Positions 11,810 to 23,352 of a DNA stretch of 64,000 nucleotides are shown here, piece by piece; the stretch's first letter is position 1; each line of letters begins with the position of its first letter. A model generated the notes under the pieces. It was not told the DNA's origin. It saw nothing but the letters and a program-made list of their open reading frames with translations, and did not search any database. The stretch comes from Prochilodus magdalenae (taxonomy: Eukaryota; Chordata; Actinopteri; Characiformes; Prochilodontidae). Location of the stretch: assembly GCA_024036415.1 (NCBI GenBank), contig JAMWET010002901.1, positions 1-64,000 on the forward strand, given 5' to 3'. A program made the position numbers and the translations under genes.

Positions 11810-13939
11810 GATAAATAAAAAAAAACATACTTAAATGTACAGAACTGTTGCAAAGGTCAGAGATCAACCCTCTGTTCATTTCACTTTCAGCTAAAGGCAA
11901 CTTACAATGGTATTCATTTTCATACAGGATGAGAAATAACACAGAGGTCTGAATAACTAACATAACACATGTGTATTTGTCTAGGTTTTTGAGTGTGTCC
12001 ACTGTCTTTACTGCTTTTAAGTTCTTTTTATGCTAACATGCAGGGATATTGTTTCCACCCATCTTAGAAGTTGGTTGCAATTTCTGTTTCTGGTGATCCA
12101 GCAATCCCAAACACATTCAGTGATATTAGGGCTGGAGTCCACAACACCTGCTGCTTGTTTGTCTGATTTTTAGAGTTTCTATTCTTTGCTATGCTTTTCT
12201 TGAAAGCTATACTTCCAAACCATAGGAACACCAATAATGTCCATGCAGGAAACATGCTGTATTTATGCTTTACTGACAGCTCTACGAGGTCATGGCACTT
12301 TCCATGTGCTTGTTGCATGTGGCTGTTTTTTGCATGGCCAGTCCTCCTGCGGTCAACTAATATGCGAGCCAAGAGCGAGTTTGCTACAGTATTGTTTATC
12401 TTATGGTCACAGCTTTGTTTCTTCCCTAAACTGTTTTTTCACAGATTTTTCCTTTGGCATACTCACTTGTACAGGTGGATTAACTAATCTTTCTGGAAAT
12501 ATCTCCTAAAAAAATAAACGACTTCTGACTGGACACTGTATATAAAGGATTGTCCTCATGCAGTACTAAAAATATAATGTACAGCTGTTTTATTTTCAAT
12601 AAACCACTCTAAAACTGGAAAGCTTTTGTTATGATCGTGAAGCACTGCTAGACCAAAGTCCAAAAACACACTGCATATTAGTTAGGAGTATATTCAAATT
12701 AATAACAATCAGTCACCTACTTGCAGGATTCTTTTGAGGGACTCCAAGTAGCTTATCTCACTCTGGACAATAGAGCCAAGAATATGACGCCTTACAATCT
12801 AAAAAAAAAATCGCAAACAGTTATTATTTGTTATTACAACACGACAAATATGCACATTCAAACATTTTAAATGGAAAGAAAACTGCCAAACAGCCAAAAC
12901 TGGTAACTGTATACATGGCTATCTGATGTAAAACAAAGGAAAAACTGACATGCAGTATGGAAAAATTTTAGTTTTGGAAACAAGAAATAGGAGTAATAAG
13001 CACACACCACACCTGTTGGCTGTTCAGACCATCTGGCATGGGACAAAGCTGTGCTGGTGGGTGTTTCACTTCAGAAACAGACACATCCAGGTAACCAGAA
13101 TCATCTTCTGTGTCATCTGGAACATTTTAAGTTCCTAGTCAACTCATTTGCTCCCCCATTCCCACCTTTACTTTTACAAACTTGCTGTTTTCTTTTTAAT
13201 CTAAATTAGTCAAAAAGGACTAATCCCTTTACAATTTGCTATCATCATCATCATCATCAGCGTGTCATCAGCACTAAAGAAGCAAATGTCAAGAAAATCC
13301 CAAACCTGTGTTTTCTTTTTTGTTCAGGAAGGAGACTTTGCGCATCATGGCTATTTTCGTCTTTTCCAGACCATCTTTAGTGCCGTTCCGGGCAGCTTTC
13401 ATGAGCTGTTGAACCTAGGGGAGAGAAGGTGAGTGCTGAGACGGGCAACTGCAGCTCCGAGGAAGAGCAGAAAAAGAGGTCGATGGTGTACAGAGAACAG
13501 GGTGTTCAATAGCAGGGGCAAAGTCACTCGCTGAAGGTCCCTCACGGCTTAGTTGCTACATGTTTTGAGACATTAGGACAGTTTCATTTTCACTGTGAAG
13601 CAAAACTAAGAGAGGAAAAAAAACTTTTCCACTGTGCAAGATTAAGCAACCGTAAGGATGGTTCACTGCTTTTGCATGTTAGAACTCTGTAGTGTCTACA
13701 GTGAATGCAACATGAATAAATGAATGGATGGAACTGCATCTACACTCCTCCTGGGTAAGTATACCTTGATGTCATAGGTCTGTTTGATCTGGCTGACGTC
13801 TCGAGCCCCTAATCGCATGGCCAGCTCACGCTTGGTCCGGACACAACGCTCCTTTAGGCGCCGTACATCCGGAGAAATCTACAGTGATCACCATATCCGT
13901 ATGCCCAGGGGCAACAGGGTAGTGATTTGGATCAATATT

Positions 13940-14022
<83 letters not shown>

Positions 14023-14108
14023 TGACAGGCAGAAAGAGGAGAAAATGGGAAAACAGAGAAAATCAGATTGAAAGCAGACAATTAAAAAAAAGACAGAGGG
14101 AGAGGGAG

Positions 14109-14168
<60 letters not shown>

Positions 14169-17100
14169 CAAGGACTGATCAATAAACACGGACAAGGCAG
14201 CCTGATGTCTCAGTATTATCCAGTGCTTTCTTCAGTGACAGACTGGCATACAAATAACACACAACAGCTACAGACAGACATAATCAAGCACACATACAAG
14301 GATCCATACAAGAGAGACTTAAACCAGTGCACAGATTAGTTTAGTAAAGCCACCTTCTGTACCTGTTCTCAGCAGATATCATGCATGACATAAAGTATCT
14401 GTAAAGAAAGTGCTGATCAGCAGTGCTCACAGACAGAGACGGCACACCGTGAAGGACAGACTAAAAATGAGCAAGAGCATTAGAGGAACAGGGGAAGCCC
14501 AGGAAGGAAAGAGAACTGAAAGAGATTGCTGAGTGAAAAAATCCACCGGCACAGTGAATTAGATTTCCTCTCCCCACCCAAACGCTGTCTTCAAACCATG
14601 GCAATCAGCACTGCCTGTTTGTTTGTCAGGCCACAACTATAAGCCAGTGTGGTGGGTGCAGCAATGTATGTATCTGACAACAGCTACGTATTGCCACCTT
14701 GTGACAAAGCACAGAAATGTTCGGGATTTAGATTGGGCCTTGTTAAAGTGACAGTTCAAATTTACATTTATTTAGCACAAGGCTGATCAGTAATATTTGG
14801 TGTCTGAAGTCCGTGTTTAGGTTTGTGCAGAGCTACATAGCTATCGGTGCTAACAGGTAATTGAAGTTTTTAGCCACCAGTCTAGTTTAGCATTGTGCAA
14901 AGTTCACACGCCTAAATCATCGCACACGTGCCTGAGGTTGTTGGGTAATACCACATGACAATGTAATTTCTGACAGTCAATGACATCTAAATTAAGGCTT
15001 CAGGGTTGATGCTACTGTGTTGTACCCAACGTGTGGTTTGGAGCAACTCTGGCCTTGTTCACACCTGGTATTAAAGGAACAGTTCTAAAATAAAATCAAG
15101 CTTACTCTATTTTCCACTTACCCAAATGCAGACAAATAATAGCTGTTGCTGATGTGTGTTGCTGTTTTTAATTTTAAGAACAGGAGCTACGTATCTAATG
15201 TTGGAAGTAAGCACTAGAACACAATAGTCACCCAAATAGCCCAAAACCTAGCCCAAACCCCATCTAGGTATAAAGGTACCAGAGTCTTGTCAATGTAATT
15301 TAGAGCATAGTGTGACTTACTGGCATAGTATGACTTACTGCTATAATAATGAACCACGCTCCACCGCTACAGTGAGCACATTTAGACAACACCAGGGCTG
15401 GTATACACACTGGTCTTGAATCAGACATATTCCAGATCCATATTCCTGAGATGGTACAGATCCTTAAAGTGGTTAATGACAGTTTTGCTCATTATTATAC
15501 TTCGCAGTAAGTCATAATGTGTCCCAAAACACACCAACTAGTCTGCTTGACCTTAAAGAAGAGCTGGATGAGCAGGATGGAATGTTTTTACAGGAAAACA
15601 GCTTATATTTAAGTCACTATACAGTTCTAGTGTTTATTAGCAATTTAAGTCTCACTTGCTTAAATTCTGGGCAAAAAAGTCACATTTGGCCAAACGTATC
15701 TCTATCCATCCATCAACTACATCTGGGGAAAGTGGGAAATTATGTGAATTTGAATTTTGGCCAAACTATTCCTATCTGTCTGACCAGAAACAGAGAGAGG
15801 GACAGAAGTAAAACCGGTTACAGCTAGCATTTCTTTGTGTGTCGAATGTGTCTTTAGTGACCAGGTGTCACCAGATTTGAGGGTCCCGGCTGAAGAAGTA
15901 GTTTTCTCACTGTTCTCATAGTCAGATAACAATATTTTTCTTAATTTGTTGATCATGTGTGTGTACTGTGTACTACCTACAAACACTGGGCAGCATGAAC
16001 TGTTAATGAAGCAGGTAAGGATACAAAGAAGAAGACTACACATAGCACCTGCTTTTCTCTCTGCTGTGATGCTGGAGTTGATCAGGAGGTTCTGTTGGGG
16101 AAGTATTTGTTCTCACTACAAATATTATGAGGTTACATGCTTATCTGACCATCCTGAAAGATGGTGAGAGAGATCAATCATAATGTGCCCAACATGACAT
16201 GGACCCCTTTTATCCTTAGGCATTTTGACATTAGGCAGGATCATTAAAGAAGTTTTTTCTAAAACCCTTATTATTATTAAGACACATGATTTGCACAATG
16301 CTATAAACCTATACTACTTGTTAGCTTTATTTACCTTTTAGCTTTTAGTACAAAACTTCCGAAGCAATCTTCAGATACTTAAACCTCTTGGCTCATTTTA
16401 TGTAATAGCAAGCCCGCTTAAAATTTAAGATATTTAAGATATTTGGCCAAACCATCACTTTTAAACAAAATGTAAATCCCAGCTTTAGCTACTGACTAAA
16501 GCATAAACAGGCTGACTCAGAGACTTATGAAGACGTGTTTTTGAGAAGACTTCCTAAAGCTGATAAAGACCCTGGCATGTCATCCCAGCATAGCACCCTG
16601 ACCCAGGTATGGGCAGACACCCATGCTTGCTTACCTTGCTGCGGGTTGGCTGCTTGATCTCGGTGTCCGACTGCTCGTCATAACTCTCAAACTCACTGGA
16701 GCTCCAGCCGTTATCCAACATTCCTGCTGACTCATCGGGCCTCTGCACATCCTCATAGATGGTATCATCACCTACACAGAAGAACAGGAAACGCAGAACA
16801 GCTATCCAAAGTGTACAGCTGTGAGGGAGCTGTTTTTGTACATATTGTATGAAACGTATCAGAATAGGTCATACACTCCATAAAGTGTATTATCTGTGCA
16901 TCGTCCATAGTTAATATGGACTTTTGGAAAATAGGAATTACATTGAAGTGCCTGTAGTAGTAACATCATGGAAAATAAAACTCGGAGCCATTAACATGCG
17001 CATTGAGGGGTGGACTCAAAAACATTGGCATATCTCAGTGCTGATGTTTCTCTGTTATCCCTGACCTTTAATTTTGGCTTCATGCTTCCAATTTACATCA

Positions 17101-20100
17101 TACAGCAAAAGATCAGTTTGGCTGCAGGATACAAACTAACTGATTATACACAACACATTAAACCAGCACAAGATATGCAACCCTAATTCATTATTCATAG
17201 CAAGACAGAGTAATGAAATGTCTAAATTGAACAGGCAATGTAGTTTGCATACTAACAGCAAGACACTGATGTAATAGTCAAACTGAAGAAACGAATGAAG
17301 AGTGTACCACTGTCTTTCTATATTTAACAGGATGTTAACCAGCCTTACCATCATCAAATATATCTGTAGCTACGATCAGGATTAACAGCAGGTCTCAACA
17401 GTTTGTTACCTGACATCAATACAGTGTTATGAAAAAGCCCAAGTGGTCAAATTACTGTCCGACTGCAGCCAAGTCACCGTGGAGTATTATCAGCTCGCTG
17501 TACTGAGAAAAGGTGAGAAACGTTTACCCTCCATGTTTCTACAGCCTGAGTCGCTTTTACAAAACAATTTGTCTCATTGGCAGCACTTCAGGAAGGTCAG
17601 CTGCGAAGCAGGTCGAAGTTCAGTTTGGTCAAAGTTCAATTTTGGCCCAACAGCATAGGCAATTTAAGTGGTAGCATTCTTTTCATAGGAAAACAGAGTG
17701 TTTATCACCTGAATAGATCTGATAGATCCCTTTTAACATATTGAAAGGAATAAATAATAAAGTAAAAATTATATACATATAATTGCACAAGCAGTATTTT
17801 GTGTTGTACTTTCCCTAATATGTTAAATTTGGGAAATATATCATCGCTGTTCAAAGAAAAACATGCAGCTACGATTTTGTCCATTTTTACTTTTATGCAT
17901 CGTTTGAACACAGCAGCTACCGTTTACAGTGTGTGAAAATTCAATGGGTTATGAAAAGACCAACAGAAATGATGCAAAACTGTTTGGAGAAAAAAGTCTG
18001 GTTCCAATAAAAAAAAAAATGACATTACAAATTACATTAAATAATTTGTACCATAAATTACAATTAAAATAAAATAAAAATAAATAATGAAACAAGGTTT
18101 TTGCCCTCTTCTGTAAAGCTGCCATTTCAGAGCTTTTCTATGGACAGCAATGATATAGTAGTTATACACTGAAATTCTCAGATTTTTCCAGTAAAGGATG
18201 CATTTACACTTAAAAAACCTAAAGTTATAAAAACCTAAATGTGTTATTTGCCCAGGATGCCCAAGCATTTCTATAAGACGACAGTACGTTAAAAAAGACC
18301 AGTATAGAGACGATAGCTTGTCACCTACCTGCACTAGGAGAGGGGATGGTCTCACATGGGACATCATCATAGATCACCTCTAAGCGAGAGGCCGGAGCTA
18401 GGTTCACCTCTGATGTGGATGAGGGCGCGTTGTCCTTTGTTTCAGGCTTTCCTGGAAAGGAGGAATTGTAAAAGTGAGAAAAACAAGCAGCACAATCTGT
18501 GTCATCCTGGCTTTTTTCCCAATTAGCTTCCAATTAGCGGCATTCCTAATAAACACCATATGCATATGTTTAACACACTGGGCTGAAAATCAGAATCAGA
18601 TGAAAAGTGTTCATACTAAACCTCTGTAAGCTAGCACATATGTAAGTAAGGACTGGTGTGCAATATACAGAGAGACATTAAGTGATAAACTATTCCTCAA
18701 GGTCAAAAGCAGACTAAATACTTTATAACCTGACACTAGACTTAATACTACGACAAACACAGAACCTCTAATAAAGCCATACAACCTTCATTTCTACTCC
18801 AAAGGCAGAAACAGTGCTGCAGAGAGATCTACTGATAAGGATTGTTTTACAGATGGTGGCGTGTGTTGTGTCTGACTGCCTGGTGCTTGAAGAGATCTCA
18901 GAGGCAAACTGTTTATGTGTGCACATATCTGAAGGTCAAATCTAGAATTACAGTCTAGAATGTAAGTGAAGACACCGTGTGCTGCAATGGCCAAAGTCAA
19001 TCAATTCATACAGTGTACACCAGCACTCACTAAGCAGAAGGCCTGATGGTATTTCTTCATATATGGAAGGAATGATTATGATTATGGGTGTAAATCTCTT
19101 AATACAAGTTCTGTAGGGAATAATCAGCAACCAGGACTGGATTTCATTATTTGTTTATTCAGGACTAAATAGCCATTAATTCAATTTACAAAGTAGTGGA
19201 ATATGGACAATAATAAAAGTCCACAAATATTTTTATGTCTGAAACTAGTTTGAGAATTGTATTATTTTATAGTACATACATGATTGGATATTATTAATCA
19301 ATTCTTATGTGCAGAACAAGCAGATAACTGAGTGTGATGTAAGGTTATGGGAGGATGGCTATTTGAATCTACCCTGAGGGCAGCTATGACACAGACAGAG
19401 GACAGAGGACAAGTCTTCTCTAAGGGAACGCACTAACAGGGGGCCGGGGCGAGTTTTAAACATATACCTTTGTGCAGTCGCAGTGTGAGCTCTGACACCA
19501 CACTGAACCATTCCCGAGAGCGAGTTGGCACTTGGGCTAAACACATACACACACTTCACTGAAAACACTGCTGTCTCTTTGAGCTGTCTTGTCATATGTG
19601 TAGGCCTGATGTCCTATCAAATCACCAAATTATAGATCTGTTATATCATAATCATTTCCCAGTATAATACAGAGAAAGTTAGTTTAGTCTCAGTTTAGCC
19701 TCCTTTCTTTAGTGTATCTAATGTATGCCAATCAAACAGTTAAAAAAAGAAATTCTGACATTAGTCCTTTTCAAAATCTCAGCATTATTCAGACATTGAG
19801 ATGCAAATAAAGTCTTCTGAAGTGTCCTGATGTGAAATGGGGCATTGTGGACAAACTTATTCCTTCAGATTTCTTGACAGTGGTGGTGATGGGAACCAGG
19901 GGGTGCAATGTGTACAACACATTAGCTGTAGAATTAAAACCACTTCACTGATTCTACACTCATTCTGCATTTTAGAAACTGAACTTAGCATATAGATGTC
20001 CTTTGTAGTCTGTTTCTCTACATAATTTGTTATCCCCCTTTCCCCCTGTTCCTCAGTGGTCAGGAACCCCACCGGACCATTTTTCTTAGCACTGCACTAA

Positions 20101-23100
20101 CACTGATGTGGTGGTGGGGGGTTTTTTGTTTATGTTGTGCTGTTACATGTGGCTTAGACTCAGCTGTGTTGCTAAACCTTTTGGTAAAATAAAGGAAATT
20201 ATGAGAAAAAAGGTTTTACCTTATAACCCCTGGCATACACCTGAGTGTGTTTAAAGAATATGTTTCAGGCCAAAACGTGATCTTAAATGTACTGTAAACA
20301 ATGTCTCAGTCGTCAAGTAGCATTTTCATGACTATTTCAATTAATGGCATCAAGCTCACCATCTGGTTCCCATCATCACCACAGTGAACACTTCACACTA
20401 CAGTTCTCTAGAAGAGGGCATTTCAGATCAAACCACTCTGAATGACTTTTACACTGTGGGAGTGTATTATGTTTTTCAATTTATCACAGTATTTAAGAGG
20501 CTGATCAGGAAAATGTAAATATTTACGATAGGAATTATAGCAAGGAGTTTCTTGGGAAATTCCAGCACACTTTCTGGAAGGCACATGACCTCCTCATTAT
20601 GAATAGCCAAGCTGAACGTAAGGGGAATTGGAATACACATGCTTGCGAGCTCACATGCTTGCGAGCTCCTGGTTTTGATTAGTGGAGCTGATTGTTTTGA
20701 TCTGAACATGCTGCATCATTAGCTTGTATTTCACATCTTGTGATAGTAACGGAGGATTTGTGTAGGAGCACGGTTTCCCCTTAGTGCTACACGGGCAAGC
20801 CCATAAACATCCTTCTTTATGACTGGTGTATAGTAGCATTTGGGTCTGGAACATAAATATATAGATCACAGAAACAGAGCTGAACACTGTCCGCTGCTGG
20901 GAACCATCCAAGCTAAAACACTTAGTCATTGTAAAACCACGTGGCTTTTACAACAGAGCAATACCTTCATAAATTGTGTTTCTCTTCCATGTACTCTTGC
21001 TCTCCTCAGGAACTCTAGGCTCAGCAGAAACAGAACTCCTGGAACATTGACAAAAGTGGTCATTAGTCCGACCCGTAGTAGACCTAGTTTCAATAGTGTT
21101 TAGTCTTAAGAGTGAGGATAATGTCATATCTACTAACACACAGTCTCAGATCATTAAATAAATGGCAGAATGCAGTTATGGTACTAAAAGGTAAATAATA
21201 AACCAATATGAGACTCTTGACATAGTCAAGTTACATGACCATAGTTGTAAATCATGAGAAAAATATCTGATGTCTGTGACATGCTTATTTTGCCAATTAT
21301 GTTTCTGTGCCTACATATTCCTTGTGATTATTCGCTCATTGCTAACCATATATTTGATCCATTTATACAAAAACATAGGTTTCTTCTAATTCTGTAAACG
21401 TTTCTCATTAAAACAACCATCATATCATGTGTGAATCTCTATAACCTTTTATTTAGTATTAATACACAGAAAATAGAGGGGTATAAACTGTAACAACTGT
21501 ACTTGTTATTAAGCTTAAATGAATTGGATCAGCATCAAATAGTCCACTATTAACTTACCCATCAGGAGACTGCCTGGCCACCATATCTGAATTACAAACA
21601 CAAAAATGTATAGGTATGTAAATGCATAACACACATCATCACTTTTAATCCACACAAACTCATGCACACATGGCAGAAGCTCACCTGGGCTCGTTACGTG
21701 TTGAGGAATGGTTTGGTACTCCTGACCAGCAGAGGTCCCTCCATTTATTCCCTGACAATGACTGGCTGAGACACGCTTCAATGCTTGACTGTAAAGTGCA
21801 TTTGAGGTCATGACGACACCTGTGGGACACTGTGAAGGCTCGGCTCCAGCAGGGGAAACTCCTAAATGCTGATTTTCTGGGTTTCCAGCTGCTTTGTTTT
21901 CTTCTTCTTCACTGTCATCAAACTGAAACTTCTCACCCAGCTCCTCATCTTCATCATCCTCCTCTTCCTCCTGCTGGGGTGTCTGAGCCACTCCAGTGGG
22001 CATAGACTCTGAAACCAAGCAATCCAGTTTAGATATAACAGAGCTGATGTATCAGGAGAAAATCTTCATGCTCATAGCTGTATGTGACTGACTTTTTTTG
22101 GTGGAATGAGTCATAATCAAAATCCAGTTCTTTCATTTTGGCCATACTTAATTAAATGAATTACAATCGATTACACAACAGTTAGTTCTCACAGCAGTCT
22201 CGTCTAATGGACTGAAATACCATTTTATCTTGGGAGAAAGGAGAAAATACACAGACTGAAAACCCTTTTAAAGATTTCTCACATTTCTAAGTATGTATGC
22301 ATATTACATGATGCACATCTGACGACAGATGAGTATGATGCCAATGACTTGTTGTCAATAGCAGAGAAGTAGCTTAGCTTTATTACGACTTCAAGTCTTC
22401 ATTAATCAATTCAAAAGTAGCCAGAAAGCATTTCTCTACATATCAACACTATTTATCAATAACCATCACTCTGCTGTGTATTAGTTGCTCTACAACTAGC
22501 TGATTACTCATTTTCTACTTTAGAGCATAGAAAAATAAAACATGAATAAATTACACCCACCATCAAAAGAATAGTTGCACCCAGAAAGTAACCAAGTGAT
22601 ATGGTGGACCGGTGTGAGACATTCAAGGTGCCACACAGACATGCAAGGAAACCTGATTACCCAAGCCAAGTTCACGCTAGTGGCCGTACCATTAATGACA
22701 CAGGGCTGTGATCGTTAAACGGCTGATTAACACCAGAAGAAGACTGTGGCAGTGGGCTTAATTGGCTTAAAGTAAAAACTTTAAGCGCCAAGATTGAACG
22801 GTTTGTTGTTCAAGTGTCACATGTCACAGTATGGGGGAAAAAAAAACATCAGTAAATGTTAAGGGTTACGTTCCATCTTTATATTGCATCCGACAGCTTT
22901 GGCTCTTTTTGAGAGGAAATGCAGACAAAGTCATTTTTTTGGAAAAATTAAAGATTTAGAAGCTGACTTATTGGCTGTAAAAATAGAAGGGGAAAAAAAA
23001 CTTAGTTATTTCTATAGTTCATAATATTATCCTTATAATATTATTACAATACATTATAATATTATCTTAAAATGAGACATATGAGAAATATTACATAGAT

Positions 23101-23352
23101 ATAACATCATCTTACTTTTTTTGCTACAGTATCTAATATAATGGCACCACATTGGTTCATCAAATCCTTACACTGCATGCAAAAGTGGGCAAAAGGCTAT
23201 TTGTGCTAGCTACTGTCAGAGAACTACAGGAATTCCATCCCACAGATACTGTGGGCTGCCTTAAGTTCACAACAAATGTCACCGTTCCAAACCCAAGACC
23301 AAAGATGATTATGACCTACTGGCTCAAAATAACACACATACACATACACGCA
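11796..23352. repeat. Right arm of a ~23 kb inverted repeat (palindrome)
   Basis: This arm is the reverse complement of 1-11,790. Every arhgef10l exon recognised here has intact reading phase and canonical splice sites, so this is the more accurate copy. Outward of about 23,352 the sequence continues as unique arhgef10l intron 2, while the left partner runs into the window edge, so the true outer boundary cannot be seen. Confidence 0.95.

Noticed and set aside
13784..14339. Arg/Glu-rich frames over the GA arrays
   Set aside because: Low-complexity translation of (GA)n; antisense to the real exon at 13,765-13,878.
18948..19040. Possible exon around '[14 protein letters not shown]' (mirror at ~4,340-4,400)
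   Set aside because: No phase-compatible acceptor/donor pair; not needed to keep the reading frame.
20697..20840. Possible extra arhgef10l exon ([16 protein letters not shown] frame; mirror at ~2,505-2,640)
   Set aside because: Entering it in phase 1 from the preceding exon gives a stop after nine codons, and no good donor follows; the neighbouring exons join in frame without it.
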